Below are positions 9,101 to 17,937 of a stretch of DNA of 36,180 bases, piece by piece. Source of the stretch: Intestinirhabdus alba. Lineage in GTDB: Bacteria; Pseudomonadota; Gammaproteobacteria; Enterobacterales; Enterobacteriaceae. Each line of letters opens with the position of its first letter. The stretch's first letter is position 1. The stretch is from the NCBI RefSeq assembly GCF_009711095.1, contig NZ_WMJZ01000019.1, forward strand, positions 719-36,898, in the 5' to 3' direction. The notes beneath the pieces were generated by a model, which was not told where the DNA came from, made no database searches, and saw nothing but the letters and a program-made list of their open reading frames with translations. The position numbers were made by a program, and so were the translations under genes.

Positions 9101-9240
9101 ACCATAATCACCGGGAAATCCACCTGCGGCAGCGGGGCGACCGGCAGCATCCGGAAGCCCAGCACGCCGCACAGCGTAATGGCAATGGCGATCAGCGTGG
9201 TCGCCACCGGGCGGTAAATGAACAGGGCGAAAAATTTCAT
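6166..9240 (-). CDS. mdtC: RND efflux transporter subunit MdtC
   Basis: Inner-membrane resistance-nodulation-division pump subunit that assembles with MdtB (B2C heterotrimer), the MdtA adaptor and TolC to export bile salts, novobiocin and similar compounds. Its 1024 residues are about the expected length (1025 in E. coli). It opens [20 protein letters not shown] and shows the RND repeat pattern: TM1, periplasmic porter domain, TM2-6 with the proton-relay motif [12 protein letters not shown], a second porter domain and TM7-12 with [16 protein letters not shown]. The ATG directly follows the mdtB stop, and its TGA overlaps the start of the mdtD remnant. It appears intact. Confidence 0.96.
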   Translation of the reverse strand: MKFFALFIYRPVATTLIAIAITLCGVLGFRMLPVAPLPQVDFPVIMVSASLPGASPETMASSVATPLERALGRIAGVSEMTSSSSLGSTRIILLFNFDRDINGAARDVQAAINAAQSLLPSGMPGRPTYRKANPSDAPIMILTLTSESYTQGELYDFASTQLAQTIAQIDGVGDVDVGGSSLPAVRVGLNPQALFNQGVSLDDVHTAISNANVRRPQGALEDSTRRWQIQTNDELKTAAEYRPLVIHYRNGGAVRLGDVATVTDSVQDVRNAGMTNARPAILLMIRKLPEANIIETVDAIRARLPELQATIPAAINLQIAQDRSPTIRASLAEVEQTLAISVALVILVVFLFLRSGRATLIPAVAVPVSLIGTFAAMYLCGFSLNNLSLMALTIATGFVVDDAIVVLENIARHLEAGMKPLQAALQGTREVGFTVLSMSLSLVAVFLPLLLMGGLPGRLLREFAVTLSVAIGISLLVSLTLTPMMCGWMLKSARPRAQKRNRGFGRLLVALQRGYARSLKWALRHTRPVGAVLLATIALNVWLYISIPKTFFPEQDTGALMGGIQADQSISFQAMRGKLQDFMRIIRDDPAVDNVTGFTGGSRVNSGMMFIALKPRSERKESAQQIIDRLRGKLAKEPGASLFLMAVQDIRVGGRQSNASYQYTLLSDDLAALREWEPKIRKGLAALPQLADVNSDQQDNGAEMSLVYDRETMARLGIDVQAANSLLNNAFGQRQISTIYQPMNQYKVVMEVDPRYTQDISALDKMFVINGEGKPIPLSYFAKWRPANAPLSVNHQGLSAASTVSFNLPTGTSLSEASEAIGREMTRLGVPPTVRGSFAGTAQVFQETMNSQVMLIIAAIATVYIVLGVLYESYIHPLTILSTLPSAGVGALLALELFGAPFSLIALIGIMLLIGIVKKNAIMMVDFALEAQRNGDLTPEEAIFQACLLRFRPILMTTLAALFGALPLVISAGDGAELRRPLGIAIVGGLAMSQLLTLYTTPVVYLFFDRLRLRFSRNKPVVAQ

Positions 9241-12200
9241 TTACGCCTCCTCTTCCCGCCGGGAAAAACGCCCCTTCACGTACAGCGACAGGCGGTCAAA
9301 CAGCAGGTAGATAACCGGAGTGGTGAACAGCGTCAGCACCTGGCTGACCAGCAGGCCGCCCACCATGCCGATCCCCAGCGGGCGTCTCAGCTCCGCGCCG
9401 ACGCCGGTGCTGAGCATCAGCGGCAGAGCGCCAAGCAGCGCCGCCAGGGTGGTCATCAGGATCGGCCGAAAGCGCAGCAGACAGGCCTGATAAATAGCCT
9501 CTCGCGGGGCCATGCCCTGCTCGCGCTCGGCGGCCAGCGCAAAGTCGATCATCATAATGGCGTTTTTCTTGACGATGCCAATCAGCAAAATAATGCCGAT
9601 GATGGCGATCACGTCCAGCTCGCTGCCGGCCAGCATCAGCGCCAGCAGTGCCCCGACCCCCGCCGTCGGCAGCGTCGAGAGAATGGTGATCGGATGAATA
9701 AAGCTCTCGTACAGCACGCCGAGCACGATATACATCGCCACCACCGCGGCGACGATCAGCCACACGGTGCTGTCCAGCGCCGCCTGGAAGGCGAGGGTGC
9801 TGCCCTGGAAGCGGGTGGTGATATCCGTCGGCAGATTCAGGGTTTTCTCGCTCTGCTGAATGGCCTGCACCGCGTCGCCCAGCGAATAGCCCTCCGGCAC
9901 GTTAAACGAGATGGTGGTCACCGGGAACTGGTCCAGGTGGTTGATGGAGAGCGGAGCAAAACGCTGCTCGACGTTGGCTATGGCGCTGAGGGGCACCGCG
10001 GCACCGTCGGCTCCGGCCAGGCGGATGTTCTCCAGCGCCGCCAGCCCCGGCGTCGCGGCGGTGTTGTGCTCCAGCACCACGCGATACTGGTTCGCCTGGG
10101 TGTAGATGGTTGAGATCAGGCGCTGGCCGAAGGCGTTGTACAGGGCGTTATCGACGTCCGCCATGCTGATGCCCAGGCGGCTGGCGCTGTCGCGATCGAC
10201 GTTCACAAAGGCCGCCAGCCCCTTATCCTGCCAGTCGCTGCTGACGTCCGAGAGCTGGGGCAGCTGCTGCAGTTTTTCCATCAGCGGCGGCACCCAGGCG
10301 CTGAGCGCCTCCAGCGAGGTGGCCTGCAGGGTGAACTGATATCGGGTGCGGCTTAGCTGGGTGTCGATGGTCAGATCCTGCGTCGGCTGCAGGTAAAGAT
10401 CGATCCCCGGCACCTTGTCCACCGCCGCCTGCAGGCGCGGGATCACCTGCTGCACGCGGTCGTCGCGCTGGTCCAGCGGCTTCAGGTTGATCTGCAGCCG
10501 CGCGCTGTTCAGCGCCGGGTTGCTGCCGTCGACGCCGACGAAGGTGGTCAGGCTGGCCACCGCCGGATCGTTGAGAATGGCATCCGCGACCTGCCGCTGG
10601 CGCGACGCCATGCTGGCGAACGAGCTGGACTGCGGTGCCTGCAGGGTGCCCTGAATAATGCCGTTGTCCTGCAGCGGGAAGAAGCCTTTCGGGATCAGCG
10701 CCCACAGCACCACGCTCAGCAGCAGAGCGCCGAGCGCCACGCCGAGGGTCAGCCACGGGTGGTTTAGCACCCGCGCCAGCCAGCGGCCGTAGCCGGCGAT
10801 GGTGCGCTCAAACAGCCGCTCCGAGGCGCGGGAGAAGCGGTTCTGCTTGCGCAGAGAGTCCTGGCTGAGCATCCGCGCGCACATCATCGGCGTCAGGGTC
10901 AGGGAGACCACGGCGGAGATGAGGATCGCCACCGCCAGCGTCACCGCGAACTCGCGGAACAGGCGGCCGACGATATCGCCCATAAACAGCAGCGGGATCA
11001 GCACCGCGATCAGCGAGAAGGTCAGGGAGATAATGGTAAAGCCGATTTCGCCCGCCCCCTTCAGGGCGGCGGCCAGCGGTTTTTCCCCTTTTTCGATATA
11101 GCGGGAGATGTTTTCGATCACCACAATCGCATCGTCCACCACAAAGCCGGTGGCGATGGTCATGGCCATCAGCGTCAGGTTATTGATGGAAAAGCCGAGG
11201 AACACCATCACCGCGAAGGTGCCAATCAGCGACAGGGGCACCGCCACGCCGGGAATAATGGTGGCGGGGATGTTGCGCAGGAACAGCCAGATGATCATCA
11301 CCACCAGCGCGATGGCCAGCACCAGCTCGAACTGGGTGTCGCTGACCGAGGCGCGAATGTTGGTGGTGCGGTCGGAGAGCACCGTCACCTTGACCGACTT
11401 CGGCAGGCTTTCCGTCAGCTGCGGCAGCAGCCGGTGGATGCCGTCCGCCGTGGCGATGATGTTGGCACCGGGCTGGCGCTGAACGTTCATCACGATGGCC
11501 TGCTCTTTGTTGGCCCACGCGCCGAGCCAGCGGTTTTCCGCCCCCTGCTCAACGGTGGCGACGTCGCCGAGGCGCACCGGCGCGCCGTTCTGCCAGGCGA
11601 TAATAAGCTGGCGGTATTCGTCGGCGGACTGCATCTGGTCGTTGGCGGAGAGGGTGATCGCGCGGTTGGGGCCGTCGAGGCTCCCCTTCGCCGAGTTGAC
11701 GTTGGCACCGGCGATGGCGGTGCGGACCGTTTCACTGGTCAGCCCCAGGGCGGCGATGGCTCCGGCGTTCAGCTTCACGCGGACCGCCGGACGCTGACCG
11801 CCGGAGAGCGTTACCAGTCCGACTCCGGAAACCTGAGAGATCTTCTGCGCCACGCGGGTCTCCACCATATCCTCCACCTGGGTCATCGGCATGGCGGAGG
11901 AGGTGACGGCAAGGGTCATGATCGGCGGGTCCGCCGGATTGACCTTGCTGTAGACCGGCGGGTTGGGCAGATCGTTCGGCAGCAGGTTGGTGGCGGCGTT
12001 GATGGCCGCCTGCACCTCCTGTTCGGCGACGTCGAGGGGCAGCGACAGCTGGAACTGCAGGGTGACCACCGAGGCCCCGCCGGCGCTCTGGGAGGACATC
12101 TGCTTGAGGCCGGACATCTGGCCGAACTGCCGCTCAAGGGGGGCGGTAACGGCGGAGGTCATCACGTCCGGGCTGGCACCGGGGTAGAGGGTCACCACCT

Positions 12201-12363
12201 GAATGGTGGGGTAGTCCACCTCCGGCAGGGCGGAGACGGGCAGAAAGCGGTAGCCGATGATCCCGGCGAGCAGAATCGCCGCCATCAGCAGGGTGGTGGC
12301 AACGGGGCGCAGAATAAACAGGCGTGAAGGGCCGCCCGTGCTGCCCGGAGGGAGAACCTGCAT
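9241..12363 (-). CDS. mdtB: RND efflux transporter subunit MdtB
   Basis: Second RND subunit of the heteromeric MdtBC pump. The 1040 residues equal the E. coli length. The N-terminus ([20 protein letters not shown]) and the TM4 proton-relay motif [13 protein letters not shown] are present, as is [20 protein letters not shown] in the C-terminal half. Its start overlaps the mdtA stop by one base (TGATG) and its stop abuts the mdtC ATG (TAAATG), so the three pump genes are translationally coupled. High GC third positions match its neighbours. No lesion is visible. Confidence 0.96.
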   Translation of the reverse strand: MQVLPPGSTGGPSRLFILRPVATTLLMAAILLAGIIGYRFLPVSALPEVDYPTIQVVTLYPGASPDVMTSAVTAPLERQFGQMSGLKQMSSQSAGGASVVTLQFQLSLPLDVAEQEVQAAINAATNLLPNDLPNPPVYSKVNPADPPIMTLAVTSSAMPMTQVEDMVETRVAQKISQVSGVGLVTLSGGQRPAVRVKLNAGAIAALGLTSETVRTAIAGANVNSAKGSLDGPNRAITLSANDQMQSADEYRQLIIAWQNGAPVRLGDVATVEQGAENRWLGAWANKEQAIVMNVQRQPGANIIATADGIHRLLPQLTESLPKSVKVTVLSDRTTNIRASVSDTQFELVLAIALVVMIIWLFLRNIPATIIPGVAVPLSLIGTFAVMVFLGFSINNLTLMAMTIATGFVVDDAIVVIENISRYIEKGEKPLAAALKGAGEIGFTIISLTFSLIAVLIPLLFMGDIVGRLFREFAVTLAVAILISAVVSLTLTPMMCARMLSQDSLRKQNRFSRASERLFERTIAGYGRWLARVLNHPWLTLGVALGALLLSVVLWALIPKGFFPLQDNGIIQGTLQAPQSSSFASMASRQRQVADAILNDPAVASLTTFVGVDGSNPALNSARLQINLKPLDQRDDRVQQVIPRLQAAVDKVPGIDLYLQPTQDLTIDTQLSRTRYQFTLQATSLEALSAWVPPLMEKLQQLPQLSDVSSDWQDKGLAAFVNVDRDSASRLGISMADVDNALYNAFGQRLISTIYTQANQYRVVLEHNTAATPGLAALENIRLAGADGAAVPLSAIANVEQRFAPLSINHLDQFPVTTISFNVPEGYSLGDAVQAIQQSEKTLNLPTDITTRFQGSTLAFQAALDSTVWLIVAAVVAMYIVLGVLYESFIHPITILSTLPTAGVGALLALMLAGSELDVIAIIGIILLIGIVKKNAIMMIDFALAAEREQGMAPREAIYQACLLRFRPILMTTLAALLGALPLMLSTGVGAELRRPLGIGMVGGLLVSQVLTLFTTPVIYLLFDRLSLYVKGRFSRREEEA

Positions 12364-13604
12364 CAGGAACGCGCTCCTTTTTTAGCGTCTTTGCGCCCGG
12401 CGTCGTTGGCGGCGGCGGGAGCCGCCTGCGGGTCCACCACTTCCACCTTCGCGCCGTCGGTCAGGCGATCGATACCGTCGGTCACCACCCGCTCACCGGC
12501 GGCCAGTCCGGCGCTAATCACTACCTTCTGGCTGTCCTGGATGCCCGGCTTCACCCGATGTTTGCTGACCTTGTTTTCGTCGTTCAGCACCCAGACAAAG
12601 TGGCCTTCGCTGCCCATCTGCAGCGCCGCCGTCGGGATGACCACCGCGTTCTGCTGGGTGGCCACCAGCATCCGGGCGTTGACGAACTGGTTGGGGAACA
12701 GCGCGTCGTCCTGGTTGTTAAAACGCGCTTTCGCCTTGATGGTGCCGGTGGTGACGTCGATCTGGTTATCGAGGCTCAACAGGGTGCCTTCGCTCAGCTT
12801 CTGCGTGTTGGTGCGGTCCCAGGCCTCGACCACCAGCGGCTGGCCGCGCTTTTGCGCCTGCACCACGGTGGCGATATCGCCTTCCGGCAGGGTGAACAGC
12901 AGATCGATCGGGTGCGTCTGGGTGATGACGACGATGCCGGTGGTATCGCCGCTGGAGATCTGGTTGCCGATATCCACCTGCTTTAAGCCCACCCGGCCGT
13001 CTACCGGGGCGGTGATGCGGCTCCAGTCGAGCTGCAGCCGCGCGCTGGCGACGCTGGCCTCGTCGGCCTTAATCGTGCCTTCGGTTTCGCTGACCAGCGC
13101 CTGCTGGGCGTCCAGTTCCTGGCGGGAGACGAGGTTCGTTTTCGCCAGCTGCTGATAGCGCGCCAGATCGCGGCGGGCGTTGGCGAGGGTGGCTTTATCT
13201 CTCGCCAGCTGCCCCTGGGCCTGGGCCAGCGCCACCTTAAACTGGCTGGGGTCGATCTCCGCCAGCAGATCCCCCGCTTTGACCTGCTGTCCTTCCCGGA
13301 AGTGCAGGGCCAGCAGCTGCCCGTCGACGCGGCTGCGAACGGTGACGGTATTGGCGGCGGTAATGGTCCCGAGGCCCGTGAGATAGCGCGGAACCGCCTG
13401 CTCAACGGCAGTGGCCGCCTGCACCGGTGCCAGCGGGCCGCGCATCCCGCGGCGGCCGGGGCCGGACGGTGGCTTCGCCTGGCCGGTAACGCCCGGCGCG
13501 CTTCCCGGCGCGGCGTTGCGCCCGTGCCAGTACCAGAACGCGGCGATCGCCACGACAAGCGCCACGACAGCGGCAAACCAACGGAATTTATTACTGCCTT
13601 TCAT
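12363..13604 (-). CDS. mdtA: Periplasmic adaptor (membrane fusion) protein MdtA
   Basis: HlyD/AcrA-type adaptor linking MdtBC to TolC. Of 413 residues (about 415 in E. coli), the N-terminal anchor is at about 8-25 ([18 protein letters not shown]) and a Gly/Pro-rich linker follows. Next come a barrel-sandwich half ([20 protein letters not shown]), an alpha-hairpin coiled coil at about 120-190, the second lipoyl half ([20 protein letters not shown]) and beta-barrel/membrane-proximal domains. It is the first gene of the operon; a BaeR-box lies about 55-70 bases upstream of its ATG. A Lys/Arg/Ala-rich tail ends the protein. Confidence 0.96.
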   Translation of the reverse strand: MKGSNKFRWFAAVVALVVAIAAFWYWHGRNAAPGSAPGVTGQAKPPSGPGRRGMRGPLAPVQAATAVEQAVPRYLTGLGTITAANTVTVRSRVDGQLLALHFREGQQVKAGDLLAEIDPSQFKVALAQAQGQLARDKATLANARRDLARYQQLAKTNLVSRQELDAQQALVSETEGTIKADEASVASARLQLDWSRITAPVDGRVGLKQVDIGNQISSGDTTGIVVITQTHPIDLLFTLPEGDIATVVQAQKRGQPLVVEAWDRTNTQKLSEGTLLSLDNQIDVTTGTIKAKARFNNQDDALFPNQFVNARMLVATQQNAVVIPTAALQMGSEGHFVWVLNDENKVSKHRVKPGIQDSQKVVISAGLAAGERVVTDGIDRLTDGAKVEVVDPQAAPAAANDAGRKDAKKGARS

Positions 13605-13639
13605 CGTTATGGGTTTCTCTTCCTGAAACGTTTCGCGAA

Positions 13640-13675
13640 ATGATACTAGTTTAGCCAGCCATCAAGGGAGAAAAA
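13640..13675 (-). promoter_or_regulatory. mdtA promoter with BaeR box
   Basis: On the minus strand 13675-13658 reads TTTTTCTCCCTTGATGGC, matching about 15 of 18 positions of the published BaeR box as I recall it (TTTTTCTCCATDATTGGC). A plausible -10 (TATCAT, 13640-13645) follows downstream. The spacing puts BaeR close to or over the -35 region, fitting direct activation of the mdtABC-baeSR operon and autoregulation of baeSR. Confidence 0.8.
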
Positions 13676-13756
13676 TGGAGGAATTATGAGATTGCTGACA
13701 AACCCGCGTAAAAGCGCATCAGGAGCGGCTTTCTCCCTCTCCCTTCAGGGAAAGGG

Positions 13757-13776
13757 GAGCGTCCGCGCTCTTTTTT
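13757..13776 (+). terminator. Intrinsic terminator-like hairpin, rightward
   Basis: GAGCG-TCCG-CGCTC followed by six T (13771-13776), preceded by a second imperfect stem (about 13732-13759) made of CTCCC-type and GGGAG-type runs. It would end a rightward transcript that starts in the mdtA upstream region, but no established gene lies there. Confidence 0.5.
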
Positions 13777-13800
13777 ATGTTTGTCATCAGCCGGAATATG

Positions 13801-14028
13801 AAACACCGTCCCAACCCTGACGGCGTGATGACGCCGGAGGAGAGTCAGGCGGTGCTGCGGGAGTTTGCCGCCCGCCGGGCGGAGCTGGAAAAAGCGCTGA
13901 CGGAGGGGGCGGTGGAGCTGCAGCGCTGGCGGCTCGCCGCCGCCGCCCGGCTGGCACCGCTGCGCGATCCCCTCCGCCAGGCGGCGGAGAAGCTGGCCCA
14001 TGCCAGGGCGGACGCCGCCCTGCGCTGA
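13801..14028 (+). CDS. Hypothetical small charged protein
   Basis: A rightward frame between the mdtA promoter and the 3' end of yegD. The open frame begins at 13777, right after a T-run; ATG 13798 (MKHRPNPDG) is the more plausible start, giving about 76 residues, and the coordinates given here begin one codon inside that. The protein is Ala/Arg/Glu-rich and predicted nearly all helical, with a heptad-like pattern (LREFAARRAELEKALTEGAV), and has no signal or membrane segment. Strong G/C bias in third positions favours this strand over the opposite frame. No convincing Shine-Dalgarno sequence is present. I do not recognise the family; it is moderately likely to be real. Confidence 0.45.
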   Translation, partial: KHRPNPDGVMTPEESQAVLREFAARRAELEKALTEGAVELQRWRLAAAARLAPLRDPLRQAAEKLAHARADAALR

Positions 14029-14041
14029 GTTCAGGCGACAG

Positions 14042-15394
14042 TCACCGGAAAACCACCTCCGCCCAGCGCGCCAGGCCCGCGGTCACGGAGGCGAAGTCGT
14101 CGCCGCCGACGATGGGGATCCCCGGCAGCTGTTCGGCCAGCGCCTTTTTGATCAGCGGCGAGCGCGCGCTGCCGCCGGTCAGGTAGATGACGTCCGGTGT
14201 TTCCCGGGCGTCCTTCAGCGCCAGCCGCACCTGCTCCAGAATGCGCGTCAGCGGCTGGCTCAGCGCCGTTTCCAGCTCCCGCTGGTCGAAGGTCGTCGCC
14301 AGCGCGTCGCGGATAAACGGCAGCGCGGCGGTCACCTCCGGCTGCCCGGAAAGGGCGATTTTGCTCTCCTCCGCGCAGCGCACCAGCCGGTAGCTGAGAC
14401 GCTCGCGCCACACTTTGCGCAGCAGGGCCACCTTCTCCGGCTCCCTGGCGTCGCGCTGCAGATCGTTGAGCAGGCGGCCGCTGGCGCTGCTGTAAAAATC
14501 GCTCTGTGCCGGGACGTCGTTGATCGCCACCGCGTTCCACCACGGCAGCACCGGCAGGGCGATGCCCTTTTCGGTTTCGCCGCCCATGCCGAGCAGCGGC
14601 ATCAGGTTTTTAAACGCCAGCGCAATATCCAGGTCGTTACCGCCGACGCGGCAGCCGCTGTGGCCGAGGAGGCTGGCCCCGCGATCGGCGCGCTGTCGCC
14701 ACTGTGGCCCCATCAGCAGCAGGGAGCAGTCGGTGGTGCCGCCGCCGATGTCCACCACCAGCACCCGCTGCTCAGCGCTCAGGGTGGCCTCGTAGTCCAG
14801 CCCGGCGGCTACCGGTTCGTACTGAAACACCACCTCCTGAAAACCGGCGCGCTTTGCCGCCCGCTCCAGAATGCCCTGCGCCTGAGCGTTGGCCGCGTCG
14901 CCGCCGGAGCCCTGGAAGTTGATCGGGCGACCAATCACCGCCCGGGTTATCGCCTCCGGCAGCTGGCTCTGCGCCCGGCTGCGGATATGCAGCATCATGG
15001 CGCAGACCAGATCTTCGAACAGCGCCACCTGCTGCGGCTTCAGCCCGCTGGCACCTAAAAAGGATTTTGGCGACTTGACGAACCACACCTCCTGCGGATC
15101 GTCCACGTACTGGTGCAGCGAGGCCAGCCCAAACTGCACGCTCTGGGCGTTGACGTCGATATCCTCTTCCCGGTTAGCGCGCAGCGCCCGGCGCAGCAGC
15201 GCCTGGGTCTCGTCGCCGGTCGCCGGAACATTGTGATGGCGATACAGCCACTCGCTGACCGCTTCGCGCGTGGGCGCGCTCAGCATTGAGGGCAGCAGCG
15301 TGCTGCCGTTTTCCATTGCCAGCAGCTGCGGCCGCCCGTCGTGCATCACCGCCACCGAACAATTTGCCGTTCCATAGTCAAAACCAATAAACAC
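14042..15394 (-). CDS. yegD: Hsp70-like protein YegD
   Basis: Actin-fold ATPase of the Hsp70/DnaK superfamily lacking the usual substrate-binding and lid domains; cellular role unknown. At 450 residues it matches E. coli YegD. Phosphate-1 motif FIGFDYGTANCSVAV is at the N-terminus, phosphate-2 VLVVDIGGGTTDCSLLL is mid-protein and the adenosine motif VIYLTGGSARSPLIKKALAE is near the C-terminus. The start is GTG at 15394, preceded six bases upstream by a G6 run; starting here reproduces the family's MFIGFDYG. It is divergent from alkA across a 137-bp gap, as in E. coli. Confidence 0.94.
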   Translation of the reverse strand: MFIGFDYGTANCSVAVMHDGRPQLLAMENGSTLLPSMLSAPTREAVSEWLYRHHNVPATGDETQALLRRALRANREEDIDVNAQSVQFGLASLHQYVDDPQEVWFVKSPKSFLGASGLKPQQVALFEDLVCAMMLHIRSRAQSQLPEAITRAVIGRPINFQGSGGDAANAQAQGILERAAKRAGFQEVVFQYEPVAAGLDYEATLSAEQRVLVVDIGGGTTDCSLLLMGPQWRQRADRGASLLGHSGCRVGGNDLDIALAFKNLMPLLGMGGETEKGIALPVLPWWNAVAINDVPAQSDFYSSASGRLLNDLQRDAREPEKVALLRKVWRERLSYRLVRCAEESKIALSGQPEVTAALPFIRDALATTFDQRELETALSQPLTRILEQVRLALKDARETPDVIYLTGGSARSPLIKKALAEQLPGIPIVGGDDFASVTAGLARWAEVVFR

Positions 15395-15531
15395 GTTAAG
15401 CCCCCCATGCCGGTGAAGAAGGGGCGAGACTTTAGCGAAATGTCATCGCCCGGACAACCGGAATATAAAAGCAGGGCGTTTCGTTGAAGCGACGTATATG
15501 CTGAGGGTTTACCCCCCCGGAGGAGAGAAGA

Positions 15532-16404
15532 ATGTATAGCCTGAGCTGGCAGCCGCCCTATGACTGGTCGTGGATGCTGGGATTCCTCGCCGCCCGCGCG
15601 GTGAGCGGCGTGGAGACGGTGGCGGAGCTGTACTATCAGCGCAGCCTGGCGGTGGCGGGGCATCGGGGGCTGGTGACCGTCGTCGTCGATCCGCCGCGGT
15701 CAACGCTGCACGTTGAGCTGAGCCAGGGGCTGCAGCCGGTGGCGCAGGCGTGCCTGGAGAAGGTGGAACGGCTGTTCGATCTGCGCTGTGAGCCGCAGCG
15801 CATCGCCAGGACGTTGGGCGACCTGGGCGCTGCCCGTCCCGGCCTGCGTCTGCCCGGCGCTATGGATCTCTTCGAGCAGGGCGTGCGGGCGATTCTGGGG
15901 CAACTGATTAGCGTGGCGATGGCGGCGAAGCTGACGGCGAAGGTGGCGCAGCGCTACGGCGAGCCGCTGGCGGAGGCACCGGGTTACGTCTGCTTTCCCG
16001 GCCCCGAACGGCTGGTGGTGGCCGATCCCGACGATCTGAAGGCGCTGGGAATGCCGCGCCAGCGCGCCGGAGCGCTGATTCATCTGGCGCAGGCCGCGCT
16101 GAGCGGCGATTTCGCGCCCGCCGCGCCGGCTGACGTTGAGCGGGGGGTGAAGCATCTGCAGACCTTTCCGGGCATCGGGCGCTGGACGGCCAGCTACTTC
16201 GCCCTGCGCGGCTGGCAGGCCCCGGACATCTTTTTAGCGGATGACTATCTGATCAAACAGCGCTTTGCCGGCATGACCCCGGCGCAGATCCGCCGCTATG
16301 CGGAGCGCTGGCGGCCCTGGCGCTCCTACGCGCTGTTGCATATCTGGTACACCGAAGGCTGGCGACCGACAGATAATCGCGAAACCGCCTCGCCGCGCCG
16401 TTAG
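15532..16404 (+). CDS. alkA: DNA-3-methyladenine glycosylase II AlkA
   Basis: Base-excision repair glycosylase that removes 3-methyladenine and other alkylated purines; part of the Ada adaptive response in E. coli. Of 290 residues, the N-terminal domain begins MYSLSWQPPYDWSWMLGFLA, followed by the helix-hairpin-helix (about 209-216, LQTFPGIGR) and the catalytic aspartate D238 in FLADDYLIKQRF. It is about eight residues longer than the E. coli protein because of a C-terminal tail (DNRETASPRR). The ATG has a strong GGAGGAGAG ribosome site. I could not identify a confident Ada box upstream. K-12 has yegE between this gene and udk; it is missing here. Confidence 0.96.
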   Translation: MYSLSWQPPYDWSWMLGFLAARAVSGVETVAELYYQRSLAVAGHRGLVTVVVDPPRSTLHVELSQGLQPVAQACLEKVERLFDLRCEPQRIARTLGDLGAARPGLRLPGAMDLFEQGVRAILGQLISVAMAAKLTAKVAQRYGEPLAEAPGYVCFPGPERLVVADPDDLKALGMPRQRAGALIHLAQAALSGDFAPAAPADVERGVKHLQTFPGIGRWTASYFALRGWQAPDIFLADDYLIKQRFAGMTPAQIRRYAERWRPWRSYALLHIWYTEGWRPTDNRETASPRR

Positions 16405-16476
16405 CCGAATCGTCCCCTGGCGCTTTGCCGTTGCGAACGCGCCCGCAGGGAGACGAGCGCCACGCCCGCTATTCGG

Positions 16477-16506
16477 CTGGTATCACACCGCTGAAATCCC
16501 TATAAT
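16477..16506 (+). promoter_or_regulatory. Candidate udk promoter
   Basis: A perfect TATAAT (16501-16506) lies 18 bases after a weak CTGGTA -35. The predicted start near 16513 leaves a leader of about 90 bases containing two short TTACGGG-type repeats. It gives udk its own promoter in the 197-bp alkA-udk gap. Confidence 0.55.
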
Positions 16507-16601
16507 CGCCGGGTTTGACGTTTCGGCGTCGCCCTTTACGGGCCGTGTCTTACCCTTACGGGACACCGCCCAATAACCAGGTAAATCAGGTCGCTAAATT
16601 T

Positions 16602-17243
16602 ATGACTGATCAGTCCCATCAGTGCGTCATTATCGGTATCGCTGGCGCATCGGCTTCCGGCAAAAGTCTTATTGCCAGCACCCTTTATCGCGAACTGCGA
16701 GAACAAGTGGGTGATGAACATATCGGCATTATTCCCGAAGACAGTTATTACAAGGACCAGAGCCATCTGTCGATGGAGGAGCGGGTGAAAACCAACTACG
16801 ATCACCCGAACGCGATGGATCACAGCCTGCTGTATCAGCATCTGCAGGCCCTGAAAGGCGGCACGGCGATCGAGCTGCCGGTTTACAGCTATGTTGAACA
16901 TACCCGGATGCAGGAAACCGTACACATTGAGCCAAAGAAGGTGATTATTCTGGAAGGGATCCTGCTGCTCACGGACGCCCGCCTGCGCGAGGCGATGAAC
17001 TTCTCGATTTTTGTCGATACGCCGCTGGATATCTGCCTGATGCGCCGCATTAAGCGCGACGTCAACGAGCGCGGCCGCTCGATGGATTCGGTGATGGCGC
17101 AATATCAGAAAACCGTCCGGCCAATGTTCCTGCAGTTTATTGAACCGTCCAAGCAGTATGCCGATATTATCGTGCCGCGCGGCGGAAAAAACCGCATTGC
17201 CATTGATATTCTTAAGGCGAAAATCAGCCAGTTCTTTGAATAA
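16602..17243 (+). CDS. udk: Uridine/cytidine kinase Udk
   Basis: Cytosolic pyrimidine-salvage kinase converting uridine and cytidine to UMP and CMP with GTP or ATP. It has 213 residues from ATG 16602, the E. coli length and start ([15 protein letters not shown]). The open frame extends further upstream, but that extension is not conserved-looking and crosses the promoter. P-loop GASASGKS is at 15-22, with [10 protein letters not shown] and the nucleoside-binding region YDHPNAMDH following; [13 protein letters not shown] is the lid. It stands 91 bp upstream of dcd on the same strand, a pyrimidine-nucleotide pair as in K-12. Confidence 0.96.
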   Translation: MTDQSHQCVIIGIAGASASGKSLIASTLYRELREQVGDEHIGIIPEDSYYKDQSHLSMEERVKTNYDHPNAMDHSLLYQHLQALKGGTAIELPVYSYVEHTRMQETVHIEPKKVIILEGILLLTDARLREAMNFSIFVDTPLDICLMRRIKRDVNERGRSMDSVMAQYQKTVRPMFLQFIEPSKQYADIIVPRGGKNRIAIDILKAKISQFFE

Positions 17244-17334
17244 GCCCCGCAAATTGTGTACCGTTCCGTGATAACCTGGTTTGCCCTGAACGCAGAGTCT
17301 GTTCCGGGTCCGATGTGCGAAAGGAGAAAGTGCC

Positions 17335-17916
17335 ATGCGTCTGTGTGACCGCGATATTGAAGCCTGGCTTGATGAAGGCCGTTTGTCGATTAGCCCGCGC
17401 CCCCCCGTCGAACGCATTAACGGCGCGACGGTGGATGTTCGCCTTGGCAATAAATTCCGCACCTTCCGTGGCCATACGGCGGCTTTTATCGATCTGAGCG
17501 GCCCAAAGGACGAGGTCAGCGCCGCGCTCGATCGGGTGATGAGCGATGAGATCGTGCTTGACGAGGGCGAAGCGTTTTACCTTCATCCGGGTGAGCTGGC
17601 GTTGGCCGTGACCTATGAGTCGGTCACCCTGCCGGCGGATCTGGTCGGCTGGCTGGACGGGCGCTCTTCGCTGGCGCGGCTGGGGCTGATGGTGCACGTT
17701 ACCGCCCACCGTATCGATCCGGGCTGGTCGGGCTGCATCGTGCTGGAGTTTTACAACTCCGGCAAGCTGCCGCTGGCCCTGCGCCCCGGTATGCCCATCG
17801 GCGCGCTCAGCTTCGAGCCGCTCTCCGGCCCGGCGGCGCGTCCCTACAACCGTCGCCAGGATGCGAAGTATCGCGACCAGCAGGGCGCGGTTGCCAGCCG
17901 TATCGATAAAGACTGA
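17335..17916 (+). CDS. dcd: dCTP deaminase Dcd
   Basis: Homotrimeric enzyme that deaminates dCTP to dUTP, the main source of dUMP for thymidylate synthesis in enteric bacteria. Its 193 residues match E. coli. The active-site segment [20 protein letters not shown] includes S111, and catalytic E138 lies in [11 protein letters not shown]. The ATG follows an AAGGAG site at eight-base spacing. It is followed 21 bases later by asmA, so udk-dcd-asmA may be read together. Confidence 0.97.
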   Translation: MRLCDRDIEAWLDEGRLSISPRPPVERINGATVDVRLGNKFRTFRGHTAAFIDLSGPKDEVSAALDRVMSDEIVLDEGEAFYLHPGELALAVTYESVTLPADLVGWLDGRSSLARLGLMVHVTAHRIDPGWSGCIVLEFYNSGKLPLALRPGMPIGALSFEPLSGPAARPYNRRQDAKYRDQQGAVASRIDKD

Positions 17917-17937
17917 GTCCGGTCCATCGGGGATAGC

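Noticed and set aside
4674-10113. Several very long rightward frames (553, 741 and 537 codons) opposite baeS, mdtC and mdtB
   Set aside because: High GC removes stop codons on the complementary strand; the translations are low-complexity Gln/Arg/His/Gly-rich, while the leftward frames are textbook BaeS, MdtC and MdtB.
13684-14001. 105-codon leftward frame opposite the small hypothetical ORF
   Set aside because: Third-position GC favours the rightward frame, and the leftward one runs across the terminator hairpin region without a plausible start.
15395-15531. Ada-binding box for alkA
   Set aside because: AAAGCA-type and GCG-type pieces exist, but I could not align them with confidence to a known Ada site.
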